This document shows, one piece after another, positions 34,643 to 43,174 of a stretch of 64,000 nt of DNA. Source of the stretch: Chryseobacterium sp. MYb264 (GTDB taxonomy: Bacteria > Bacteroidota > Bacteroidia > Flavobacteriales > Weeksellaceae); the NCBI RefSeq assembly GCF_035974275.1, contig NZ_CP142422.1:1178001-1242000 (forward strand), read 5' to 3'. Under the pieces are notes generated by a model, which made no database searches, was not told the origin of the DNA, and saw only the letters and a list, made by a program, of their open reading frames with translations. Within the stretch, counting starts at the first letter, position 1; each line of letters opens with the position of its first letter. Both the position numbers and the translations under genes were made by a program.

Positions 34643-36118
34643 GGATCAGTTTCAAAACTTGGGGAGAAATTGTTTAGATGTATTTTTTTGCCACGAATGT
34701 ACCAATATTTTTATTTCCCATAGATTGATAGGATTTTCGTGGGTTGGGCTGTTTCTGTTGGTTTTTCGCAAAGTCGCAAAGATATTTTTTAATGCTTTAT
34801 ATTTTTAAGGCGCAAGGATTTTATCAAAGATAAAATGGAGCGCTGCATATTATCGCCACGAATGCACGATTTTTTTATTTTTCATAGATTGATAGGATTT
34901 TCGTGGGTTGGGCTGTTTCTGTTGGTTTTTTTTTGCAAAGTCGCAAAGATATTTTTTAATGCTTTATATTTTTAAGGCGCAAGGATTTTGTCAAAGATAA
35001 AATGGAGCGCTGCATATTATCGCCACGAATGCACGAATTTTTTATTTTTCATAGATTGATAGGATTTTCGTGGGTGGGCTGTTTCTGTTGGTTTTTCGCA
35101 AAGTCGCAAAGATATTTTTAATGCTTTATGTTTTTAAGGCGCTAGGATTTTATCAAAGATAAAATAGAGAACAGCATATTATGGCCACGAATGCACGAAT
35201 TTTTTATTTCCCATAGATTGATAGGATTTTCGTGGGTGGGGCTATTTCTGTTGGTTTTTCGCAAAGTCGCAAAGATATTTTTTAATGCTTTATATTTTTA
35301 AGGCGCAAGGATTTTATCTTTGATAAAATGGAGAACAGCATATTATGGCCACGAATGCACGATTTTTTTATTTTTCATAGATTGATAGGATTTTCGTGGG
35401 TTGGGCTGTTTCTGTTGGTTTTTCGCAAAGTCGCAAAGATATTTTTTAATACTTTATATTTTTAAGGCGCAAGGATTTTATCTTTGATAAAATGGAGGCC
35501 TGCATATTATCGCCACGAATGCACGAATTTTTTATTTCCCACAGATTGATAGGATTTTCGTGGGTAGGCTATTTCTGTTGGCTTTTCGCAAAGTCGCAAA
35601 GGTATTTTTTAATACTTTATGTTTTTAAGGCGCAAGGATTTTATCTTTGATAAAATGGAGGCCTGCATATTATCGCCACGAATGCACGAATTTTTTATTT
35701 CCCACAGATTGATAGGGTTTTCGTGGGTAGGGCTGTTTCTATTGGTTTTTCGCAAAGTCGCAAAGATATTTTTTAATACTTTATGTTTTTAAGGCGCAAG
35801 GATTTTATCAAAGATAAAATTGAGAACAGCATATTATGGTCACGAATGCACGAATTTTTTATTTCCCACAAATCGCAAAGATTTTCACAGATGATATCGT
35901 TGATTTTCTTTGATTATCTTTATTGGTCTTTTATCAATAAAACGGCTTGGTGAGACTTAAAACGGGAGTTGTCAAAAAAACTTGGTAAGGCTTCGTGTTC
36001 AATATATAAAGTGTAAGGAAAAGAATCTGCATTATTGGCAAAATCTACGAGAGCAAAAAATTTCATCTTACATTACCTAAACTTTTTTGCCTAGTCCTCC
36101 CAATTTTGTACTTAATCA
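34643..36118. mobile_element. Non-autonomous mobile element A, 8-bp target duplication, tandem-expanded interior
   Basis: The left end starts GGATCAGTTTCAAAACTTGG. The right end is the inverse of GGATCAAGTACAAAAGTTGG in diverged form (here ...CTTAATCA). Consensus ends match at 19 of 23 positions. The direct repeat ACAAAGGC flanks it at 34635-34642 and 36119-36126. The interior is seven copies of a unit of about 164 bp, then a unique segment of about 170 bp (GAATCTGCATTATTGGCAAA, AACTTTTTTGCCTAGTCC). No coding frame is present. The same ends, with other 8-bp duplications, occur at 42072-42823 and 63401-63725. Confidence 0.85.
34767..35870. repeat. Seven-copy tandem repeat, unit about 164 bp
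   Basis: The core CGCAAAGTCGCAAAG recurs at 34767, 34934 (first base changed), 35097, 35260, 35424, 35587 and 35751, spacing 163-167. Each unit contains AAGGCGCAAGG, a hairpin ATTTTATC-3 nt-GATAAAAT, CACGAATGCACGA and GATTGATAGG. The copies differ by a few bases. There are no unique spacers, so it is not CRISPR. Confidence 0.95.
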
Positions 36119-36142
36119 ACAAAGGCGGCCTGAACTGGGCTA

Positions 36143-36177
36143 TAATAAAAAAGGATAGATGCAAAGTCATCTATCCT
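36143..36177 (-). terminator. Terminator of ppa
   Basis: A perfect 10-bp stem (36152-36161 with 36168-36177) lies 25 bases beyond the ppa stop codon. The minus-strand T run corresponds to the A run at 36143-36151. Confidence 0.85.
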
Positions 36178-36201
36178 GTCTATTATTTAAATCCGGAAAT
36201 C

Positions 36202-36813
36202 TTAGCCTCCGTATTTGCTTGAGTAATCCTCCTGAGAAGCCTGAATTACTTTTCTGGCATGCTCAGCTCCGTATACCTCCTGAATTCTGCATTTTGCTGG
36301 TTCGTCCGGAAGGTTTTTGTAAGTAAGGAAATAATGCATTAATCGTTTCACTTCAGCTTCAGGCAATTCTGAGATATCTCTGAAATGTCCGAATGCGTGG
36401 TCACCAATCATAACCGCTACAATTTTGTCATCTGCCTCACCATCATCAATCATTTTAAATCCACCAATCGGAATAGCCTTCATTAACAAACCTCCTGAAT
36501 GAATGTTATGTGAACTGAGAACGCAGATATCAAGCGGATCATGATCTCCCATGGTAACGTCGGTAGCCCCTCTTTCGATCGCTAAATTCATTACCGCAGC
36601 GTCACAGTAGGTTCTTGGTACGAAACCATACAATGCGGGAATGATATTGGAAAATTTCTGAGGTCTGTCAACCATCAAAAATCCTGTTTCTTTATCTACT
36701 TCATATTTAATCGTATCTGAAGGAACGATTTCCACGAATACGTTTACAACATTTGGCGCATCTTCTCCTGCAGAAATTCCGTGCCACGGATGTGCTTTAA
36801 AATTTGGAATCAT
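36202..36813 (-). CDS. ppa: Inorganic pyrophosphatase, family I
   Basis: A cytoplasmic soluble pyrophosphatase that hydrolyses PPi to two phosphates and pulls biosynthetic reactions forward. It is 203 aa. The family I metal-site motif is DHDPLD (90-95), with an upstream ETGFLMVDRP and YGFVPRTYC substrate-site region (about 42-70). The start MIPNFKAHPWHGIS is typical of Bacteroidota forms. It lies 27 bases downstream of a hypothetical membrane-protein gene on the same strand and is followed by a strong terminator. Confidence 0.96.
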   Translation of the reverse strand: MIPNFKAHPWHGISAGEDAPNVVNVFVEIVPSDTIKYEVDKETGFLMVDRPQKFSNIIPALYGFVPRTYCDAAVMNLAIERGATDVTMGDHDPLDICVLSSHNIHSGGLLMKAIPIGGFKMIDDGEADDKIVAVMIGDHAFGHFRDISELPEAEVKRLMHYFLTYKNLPDEPAKCRIQEVYGAEHARKVIQASQEDYSSKYGG

Positions 36814-36840
36814 TATATTTATTTATTTTTTACGTTTAGT

Positions 36841-37386
36841 TTATGCTATAATTAAAATTTCCTTTCTCAGGTTTTCCATCGTCGAAGCCATATAATCATC
36901 ACTGTTCATATAATTAACGATAAAAACCGTTTTAAATTCTTCTAAACTGGTAGTACCACTCAAACCTTCATACGTTTTATGAAGCAGATCAATCACCGCC
37001 AGCTTGGCATCAACAATATTCTGCCAGGAGTTTTTTGTGAGATACAGCTGCTGAGAAGAGTTGTATTCAAACTCATCATTAATCGTTTTTTCGGTAAGAA
37101 AGATGAACTCATGAACCGCCAACCCTTTATCAAACCGCTGAACAAGATTGGAAGGTTTTATTCTTTCCATAAACAAAGTCATCCTTTCATAAGCCTGAGC
37201 TTTATTTTCAGAGTTTGACTTTACGGAAAGAAGTTTTATTTCCTGATTTTTAAGGGTGATATAAGAATGTACAAACTGCCTCAGCAAAACCAGAAAAGGT
37301 ATTGCAATGATCAATGCGAATGCATACGGTAGATATCCTGAAAAGCTAGCCATAATTTGATGGGCAAAATTACTAATAATTTGCAA
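36841..37386 (-). CDS. Conserved-looking hypothetical protein with one membrane helix
   Basis: The protein is 181 aa. One N-terminal hydrophobic segment (about 19-38, LPYAFALIIAIPFLVLLRQF) is followed by a soluble helical domain of about 140 residues with no motif I recognise (NSENKAQAYERMTLFMERI, then FIVNYMNSDDYMASTMENL). It probably faces the cytoplasm as a membrane-anchored helper. A TAATTTTG box on the minus strand (37372-37365) lies inside the first codons. If it is the true promoter, translation starts at Met12 (37353). It is likely co-transcribed with ppa. Function unknown. Confidence 0.7.
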   Translation of the reverse strand: MQIISNFAHQIMASFSGYLPYAFALIIAIPFLVLLRQFVHSYITLKNQEIKLLSVKSNSENKAQAYERMTLFMERIKPSNLVQRFDKGLAVHEFIFLTEKTINDEFEYNSSQQLYLTKNSWQNIVDAKLAVIDLLHKTYEGLSGTTSLEEFKTVFIVNYMNSDDYMASTMENLRKEILIIA

Positions 37387-37509
37387 GTTTTCGGGTACTT
37401 TTCAAGCATTTATTTACATTGAAAAGAATAAATTTAATTTTTCATCATTAATATACAAGCAGAAAAATTAAAATAGCATTAATTTGCAGTTTAATAAATA
37501 AAAATAGTC

Positions 37510-38292
37510 GTGTCTCTCAAAAATTATGTTTCAAAATTGGTGTTTACCAATACTATTTCCAACGATATAAAATCGTTTATTGCTTTTATTATTAACTCTA
37601 AAAGATATAGTAAAAAGTTTAAAAAAAATACTCTTGAAGCCCATAATAACGAAACTTTCGCCTACCATTTCAAAAGTGAAGGCAAAAAGTTTACAGCGTA
37701 TTTGAGAACTTTTAAGGGCGATATTGATATCTTTTATGAGATCTTCTGGAAAAAAACCTATGACACTCATTTAAGTATTCTAAAAGAAAAGCCCAAGACC
37801 ATTGTAGACTTAGGGGCACATGTTGGTATGACCTCTATTTATTTGGCTCTAAAATATCCGGATGCTAAAATTATCTCCGTGGAAGCTTCTGTTGAAAATT
37901 TTATGTTATTAAAGCACAATACCGCGTCATTTAAAAATATTGAATGTATTCATGCGGCCGCCTATTTTGAAGATGGAACTGTTTATTTTGGAAATAACGA
38001 ACTCTCTTATAATCAAAAAGTTTCTGACGAGGGAATTTCGACACCGGCCCTTTCGGTCGACACTTTAATGAATCAGTACAATCTAAGCATTATTGATTTA
38101 CTTAAGATTGATATTGAAGGCGGAGAGATTGAGCTGCTTAGTAAAAATAATTCATGGATTCAAAACATCAAAAATATAGTGATTGAAATTCATAAACCTT
38201 ACACTTCTGCAGATTTCCAAGAGGACATACAACCTTTTGGTTTTAAATTAAAATTGGATGAAAACCCGGTTTTATTCGCAGATAAAAAATAA
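37510..38292 (+). CDS. FkbM-family SAM-dependent methyltransferase
   Basis: The protein is 260 aa with a GTG start. The SAM-binding loop is VDLGAHVGMTS (99-109), with the acidic residue after strand 2 in SVEAS (E125). The FkbM-type LKIDIEGGEIELL (about 195-207) and VIEIHKPY follow. These enzymes O-methylate sugars or other small substrates. The first 60 residues are Lys-rich and poorly conserved in appearance. It stands alone on the plus strand, convergent with the FemAB-like gene through a shared hairpin. Substrate unknown. Confidence 0.85.
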   Translation: MSLKNYVSKLVFTNTISNDIKSFIAFIINSKRYSKKFKKNTLEAHNNETFAYHFKSEGKKFTAYLRTFKGDIDIFYEIFWKKTYDTHLSILKEKPKTIVDLGAHVGMTSIYLALKYPDAKIISVEASVENFMLLKHNTASFKNIECIHAAAYFEDGTVYFGNNELSYNQKVSDEGISTPALSVDTLMNQYNLSIIDLLKIDIEGGEIELLSKNNSWIQNIKNIVIEIHKPYTSADFQEDIQPFGFKLKLDENPVLFADKK

Positions 38293-38296
38293 ATCA

Positions 38297-38326
38297 AAAG
38301 CTATGAAAATCTCATAGCTTTTTTTA
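38297..38326. terminator. Bidirectional terminator
   Basis: The stem AAAGCTATGA / TCATAGCTTT has a short loop. It is T-rich on the right and A-rich on the left. It lies between convergent genes and overlaps the minus-strand gene's stop. Confidence 0.85.
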
Positions 38327-39194
38327 TAATATCTTTTTTTGAATTAAAAATGGTAGAATACTTCTGTAATTCCGGGCGAAAACCTCTGAAAAACTCTTCA
38401 ATAGCAGGAACTTCACTTCCTTCGAAATCAAAAATTTTATGTTGAATATTCTGTGAAATAATATGATCTATAATTACCGAAGAACCTGATAATTTGATAT
38501 GTTCTTTATCGTTAAAAGTACCTAAAAGTGCAAGCGTTCTATCGTCAGAAAAAACCGCAATGGCATTAATAATATTTCCATGATAGAAAAACGCTACCAC
38601 TTTTAAATGCTCTGCATTCTCAAAATCTGTAAAAGTTTGTAAAAACTCATTTTTATCTTTTTCATCTTTTGCCCCGATTGCATTTTTAGAAATGAAGTCA
38701 AAAGCTTCTTCCATCGTAACCTCCCGTACTTCCGAATTTTTTAATACTTCTTCATCAAGCCTTAATTTTCGCTTTCTTTTTGGAGAGTATTTCTGTCTTA
38801 CAATTTCATAATCATTGGGATAAATTAGAAAATTCTGTCTTTGATTCAATTGTTTTGAAAATTTATTTTCAGCATTAAAAGCATAATACCAAATAGTATA
38901 CTTTGCTTCAAAAAAACTTAAAAAAGCATCATTAATTGTCATATCATCATCTTTCGAAAAAATGCCTAACTGCTGACAAAGTTTAGGATTAATAATTATT
39001 TTAAAACCAAACTTCTTCACAAAAGGAACCGGCATTACCGCCTCATAATCCTTATAAATCAATATTTCCCATTGTTTCCCTGAAGTTACATCCAGAAAAT
39101 CTTTAGTTGCCGAATATTTTCGCTGTTCCGAATTTTCTATACATTCTGTATACTTTTTAAAATCAATCTCGTGGTATTTCAATCTTCTAATCAT
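38301..39194 (-). CDS. FemAB/GNAT-like acyltransferase-fold protein
   Basis: The protein is 297 aa. It shows a two-GNAT-lobe pattern: an N-terminal part with ILIYKDYEAVMPVPFVKKFGFK, then SPKRKRKLRLDEEV at about 135, then AFFYHGNIINAIAVFSDD and FDFEGSEVPAIEEFFRGFRPEL. The last is typical of FemAB-like or BioF2-like acetyltransferase domains (SVxxIxxFyxxFG). The substrate is unknown; peptidoglycan or exopolymer modification is possible for this superfamily. The start overlaps the radC stop by 4 bases (ATGA), so it is coupled to radC. Confidence 0.65.
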   Translation of the reverse strand: MIRRLKYHEIDFKKYTECIENSEQRKYSATKDFLDVTSGKQWEILIYKDYEAVMPVPFVKKFGFKIIINPKLCQQLGIFSKDDDMTINDAFLSFFEAKYTIWYYAFNAENKFSKQLNQRQNFLIYPNDYEIVRQKYSPKRKRKLRLDEEVLKNSEVREVTMEEAFDFISKNAIGAKDEKDKNEFLQTFTDFENAEHLKVVAFFYHGNIINAIAVFSDDRTLALLGTFNDKEHIKLSGSSVIIDHIISQNIQHKIFDFEGSEVPAIEEFFRGFRPELQKYSTIFNSKKDIIKKAMRFS

Positions 39195-39868
39195 AATAAT
39201 CCTTCGTCTGAGAAACTAAAATAGGAGTTTTGTGTAATAATTAAATGGTCTAAAAGCTGAATATTCAACAATATTCCGGCTTCTTTTATTCTTTGTGTTA
39301 TGTCGGTATCTTCCCGGCTCGGCTTCAGATTTCCCGATGGGTGATTGTGCGCGATAATAATTCCCGTTGAAAAGTTGTCTAAGGCTGTTTTAAACAATAT
39401 CCTGATATCAACGATTGACTGACTGATGCCTCCCTGGGTTAATTGAGCCACATGAAGGATCTTATTACTCTGATTGAGAAAAACGGCCCAGAACTCTTCA
39501 GTCCGTAGATCCGACAAATGATTTTTTAAAACCAGATAAGCACTTTTACTGCTTGAAATACTTGGTTTTTCCCGTACTTCCTGTCCGGCTCGCCGCCTTC
39601 CGATTTCCAATGCTGTGGCAATTGAAATGGCTTTCACTTCGCCCACTCCTTTAAATTTCATTAAATCTTTTATCGAAAGTAAGCTTAATTGATGCCAATT
39701 ATTATCAACGGATGTCAAGATTTTTCTTGCCAACTCTACTGCCGTTTCTTCCCTATTTCCACTTCCCATGATGATCGCTAATAACTCAGAATCAGAAAGC
39801 GAATTCTTACCTTTTAGTAAAAATTTTTCGCGGGGTCGATCATCTTCTGCCAGGAGTTTTATGGACAT
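39191..39868 (-). CDS. radC: RadC/JAB-domain protein
   Basis: The protein is 225 aa. The N-terminal helix-hairpin-helix part (about 60-95, LMKFKGVGEVKAISIATALEIGRRR) precedes a JAB1/MPN-type metal site HNHPSGNLKPSREDTD (about 173-188) with the conserved acidic partner upstream in the EEFWAVFLN strand. RadC's historical link to DNA repair is doubtful; the biochemical role is unsettled. Length and motifs are complete. It is first in a two-gene unit with the FemAB-like gene. Confidence 0.93.
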   Translation of the reverse strand: MSIKLLAEDDRPREKFLLKGKNSLSDSELLAIIMGSGNREETAVELARKILTSVDNNWHQLSLLSIKDLMKFKGVGEVKAISIATALEIGRRRAGQEVREKPSISSSKSAYLVLKNHLSDLRTEEFWAVFLNQSNKILHVAQLTQGGISQSIVDIRILFKTALDNFSTGIIIAHNHPSGNLKPSREDTDITQRIKEAGILLNIQLLDHLIITQNSYFSFSDEGLL

Positions 39869-39902
39869 ATTAAGGTAACAGGTTTAAAAATTAGGAGCTC
39901 TA

Positions 39903-40472
39903 TTAATAAAAAGCATATAAAAGTATTGTTTTTTTTGATTGGTCTATATATTTTACAGTTTCATTAAACGCATTTTTCGACAACATAGGACAGCCAAAAC
40001 TTAAACACGCAGGATTCTCAGACTCATGATCGGGAACACAATAGAATGAATGTAAGACAATTGCCCGATTCATCGCGTTGCTATTAGTAGAGTCTAAACC
40101 TTTTAACCGATAGGCTTTTCCGAATTTTCCGTTGTAACTTTCACGAATTTCATATTTTCCCAAAGAAGACTGATGAGAACCATCTGCATTACTAAATTGC
40201 AAAGCATTTGAGTTTTTTAACACAGATCCTTCTCCATGAGCTACCACCGCTTTTTGTAAGATTTTGTTATTCTTCAAATCATAAACAAAGTAACGGTACT
40301 TTCCCGAATGCATCTTAAAATTAATGAAAACAGCGATATTCTGATTATAATCCTTTCCTTTAATAAAGTTTCTGATTTCCGAAATCTTTAATGCCGGCAA
40401 AGCAAAATTACCTTGTTGAGCTTCAGCAAAGGACAAAAAGAAAAGAAATAAAAAAGAAAAGTGTTTCATCAT
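39903..40472 (-). CDS. Secreted YkuD_2-type murein L,D-transpeptidase-like protein
   Basis: The protein is 189 aa with a signal peptide MMKHFSFLFLFFLSFAEAQ. The catalytic region has H141 (VLHSFYCVP) and C161 in LSFGCPMLS (158-165), the H...S-x-G-C arrangement of the YkuD-like fold; CVPDHES lies between. Such enzymes form or edit 3-3 peptidoglycan cross-links in the periplasm. It lies 13 bases after the LolD-type ATPase gene on the same strand. Confidence 0.85.
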   Translation of the reverse strand: MMKHFSFLFLFFLSFAEAQQGNFALPALKISEIRNFIKGKDYNQNIAVFINFKMHSGKYRYFVYDLKNNKILQKAVVAHGEGSVLKNSNALQFSNADGSHQSSLGKYEIRESYNGKFGKAYRLKGLDSTNSNAMNRAIVLHSFYCVPDHESENPACLSFGCPMLSKNAFNETVKYIDQSKKTILLYAFY

Positions 40473-40485
40473 TGGTCAGAAAGTT

Positions 40486-41154
40486 TTATTCGATAATCAG
40501 TCCGTCTTTCATCACGAGTTTTCGATCTGTAATTTCCGCCAGATTGGGATTATGCGTAACAATCACAAACGTCTGATTATACTTATCCCTTAAATCAAAA
40601 AACAACCGATGCAGATCATCTGCATTTTTAGAATCCAAATTTCCTGTCGGCTCATCGGCAAAAATAATTTTGGGCGCGTTAATCAAAGCTCTCGCCACAG
40701 CTACCCTCTGCGCTTCTCCACCCGATAGCTGGTTAGGCTTATGATGAACACGTTGTTCTATTTTCAGATCTTCAAACAATGCATATGCTTTTTCAATCGC
40801 TTCCTTCTCACTGGAACCCGCAATTTTTGTGGGAAGCAAAACATTCTCCAAAGCCGTAAATTCAGGAAGTAATTGATGAAACTGAAAGATAAACCCTATA
40901 TTTTCGTTTCTGAATTTAGAAAGCTGTTTGTCATTCATATGAATAAACGACTTTCCGTCGATTTCAATCTCCGTGTCAAAGTTTTTAGAATGAGTCGGTA
41001 AATCCAGAGTACCCAGAATCTGAAGGAGCGTGGATTTCCCGGCGCCTGACTCTCCAACGATAGAAACCACTTCTCCCGTTTTAATATGGATATCAACACC
41101 TTTCAATACTTCTAAATTCCCATAGGACTTATGGATATTTCTTGCTTTAATCAT
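40486..41154 (-). CDS. lolD: LolD/MacB-type ABC transporter ATPase
   Basis: The protein is 222 aa, a complete ABC ATPase: Walker [10 protein letters not shown] (about 34-42), Q-loop [12 protein letters not shown], signature LSGGEAQ (about 143-149), Walker [14 protein letters not shown] and H-loop VTHN. The [13 protein letters not shown] stretch after the Q-loop is typical of the LolD/MacB/FtsE subfamily. LolD drives release of lipoproteins from the inner membrane with LolC/E-type permeases. No permease gene lies next to it, so the gene symbol is by subfamily only. Confidence 0.88.
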   Translation of the reverse strand: MIKARNIHKSYGNLEVLKGVDIHIKTGEVVSIVGESGAGKSTLLQILGTLDLPTHSKNFDTEIEIDGKSFIHMNDKQLSKFRNENIGFIFQFHQLLPEFTALENVLLPTKIAGSSEKEAIEKAYALFEDLKIEQRVHHKPNQLSGGEAQRVAVARALINAPKIIFADEPTGNLDSKNADDLHRLFFDLRDKYNQTFVIVTHNPNLAEITDRKLVMKDGLIIE

Positions 41155-41429
41155 GACTCAAAAATACTAAATTGATTTTACAATTCAGATATGATACGCC
41201 GACAGAATTTGTAAAAATCTTTAGATGAAGACCGGGAGCAGGTCGATATTACTTATGAACCTGAGTCCTGATAATAAAATATTCTACGGGATCAATAGGG
41301 ACGGGCTTCAGCCCCTCTAAAAAAGATGAGACTTCCAGGGGTTTTGTGTTAAAAAAACTTTTTTGACTACGTCGAAATATCATTCATCGACTGAAAGGAG
41401 ATAATCTTCGATTTATGGTTAAATTTTTG
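41155..41429. other. Intergenic region with dispersed-repeat fragment
   Basis: The segment at about 41255-41322 (CCTGAGTCCTGATAATAAAA, then GATCAATAGGGACGGGCTTC) has a diverged copy at about 59875-59930. No gene is seen. Confidence 0.5.
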
Positions 41430-42850
41430 CTACGAATGCACTCATTTTATTTCCCACAGATCACCAGATTTTCAGATGCCGCTGTCTCTGTTGGTTTTTC
41501 GCAAAGACGCAAAGATATTTTTTAATACTCTATGTTTTTAAGGCGCAAGGATTTTATCAAAGATAAAATGGAGGGCTGAAAAATAATCGCCACGAATGCA
41601 CGAATTCAATGCCGCTGTAATGGAAGGCTCACGAATGCACGAATATTTTATTTCCCACAGATCGCCAGATTTTCACAGATTGCTGTCGCAAAAAGACGCA
41701 AAGATTTTACTCTATGTTTTTTTTTAATACTCTATGTTTTTAATTTCCCACAGATCGCGATTTTCAAGGATTTTATCAAAGAAAGATAAAATGGAGGGCT
41801 GAAAAATAATCGCCACGAATGCACGAATATTTTATTTCCCACGGATCGCACAGATTTTCCACAGATGCTGCTGTTGATTCTTTATTACTCCGCTTTTCCG
41901 GTCTTTTATCAGTAGAACGGCTTGGTGAGCCTTAAAGCGGTAAGCAGTAAAAAACTTGGTGGGGCTTCGTGTTCAATATCTAAAGTATAAGGAAAAGAAT
42001 CTGCATCATTCGCAAAATCTGCGAGAGCAAAAAATTTCATCTTACATGATCTAAACTTTTTTGCCTAGTCCGGATCAGTTTCAAAACTTGGGGAGAAACT
42101 GTTCAGGTGTATTTTTTGCCACGGATGCACGAATTTTTTATTTCCCATAGATTGATAGGGTTTTCGTGGGTGGGGCTGTTTCTGTTGGTTTTTCGCAAAG
42201 TCGCAAAGATATTTTTTAATGCTTTATGTTTTTAAGGCGCAAGGATTTTATCTTTGATAAAATGGAGGGATGCATATTATGGCCACGAATGCACGAATTT
42301 TTTTATTTCCAAAAGATCGCGCAGATTTTTACAGATGTTGCTCTCCTTGTTGGTTTTTCGCAAAGGCGCAAAGATATTTTTTAATGCTTTATGTTTTTAA
42401 GACGCAAGGATTTTATCTTTGATAAAATGGAGGGCTGCATATTGTGGCCACAAATGCACGAATTTTATTTCCCGCAGATCACAGGTTTCCCACAGATAAA
42501 TCGTTGATTTTCTTTGTTTAACCTTTGCGGTCTTTTATAGGGAGAACAGTCTGGTGAGATTTAAAACGGGAGTTGTCAAAAAACTAGGGGTGGCTTTGTG
42601 TTCAATATGTAAAGTATAAGGAAAAGAATCTGCATCATTTTCAAAATCTGCGAGAGCAAAAAATTTCACCTTACATAATCTAAACTTTTTTGCCTAGTCC
42701 CCAACTTTTGTATTTGATCCAAAAAACTTCAGAATGCAACTCAGAGGAGTCAAAGATAGAAACTTCTTTATATTCAGATTAACCAAACTTTTTGCTTAGC
42801 CCCCCAACTTTTGCGCCTGATCCCCTAGTCCCCAACTTTTGTACTTGATT
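41430..42850. mobile_element. Mobile element C1, left end lost, interrupted by C2
   Basis: The interior motifs of the element A family (CGCAAAGACGCAAAG at 41500, CACGAATGCACGAAT, ATTTTATCAAAGATAAAAT) run to the right-end segment AACTTTTTTGCCTAGTCC at 42071. The element then stops at the insertion of C2 and resumes at 42832 with CCAACTTTTGTACTTGATT. No GGATCAGTTTC left end is visible, so the copy is truncated on that side. Several internal deletions are evident. Confidence 0.7.
42072..42823. mobile_element. Mobile element C2 nested in C1, 8-bp target duplication
   Basis: The left end GGATCAGTTTCAAAACTTGG starts at 42072. The right end CCCCAACTTTTGCGCCTGAT ends in GATCC at 42823. It is flanked by CCTAGTCC on both sides (42064-42071 and 42824-42831). 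That octamer is part of C1's own right end, so C2 jumped into C1. The interior has two CGCAAAG units (42194, 42359) and also an internal right-end-like segment ending at 42720 (TTGTATTTGATCC). Confidence 0.82.
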
Positions 42851-42851
42851 C

Positions 42852-43174
42852 CTAAAAACAGGGAAACTCTTAGCGACATACATCAACAAAGAAAGACAGC
42901 TGAAACAACTGTCTTTTTCCCTTAGAAAATCTGAGCTTTGATGGTTATTAGTTTTGTTTTTGAAGACTTGGAATCTTTCAATTCCCTTTGTCTAATGCTG
43001 ATGTAAAGGTCTAGATAATTTACGGATTAAGAATCCGTAGAAATACGGATTTTCGATTCAGTATTTTTACGGATTTCATAATATTGAAAAATATACAGGG
43101 AGAGTAAAGAAAAGGACAAAAAAATTGATAAACATCTAAATAGCAATAACGTATACCTTGCATTTTGAATTAAA
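42852..43174. other. Intergenic region with hairpins
   Basis: It holds a hairpin AAAGACAG / CTGTCTTT (42892-42899, 42909-42916) followed by T residues. Three copies of TACGGATT (43021, 43044 and 43069) surround one AATCCGTA (43032-43039) and can form alternative stems. It lies downstream of the DUF692 operon. No gene is seen. Confidence 0.5.

Noticed and set aside
34682..35870. Second CRISPR array
   Set aside because: The whole 164-bp unit is repeated, with no unique spacers; it is a tandem repeat in a mobile element.
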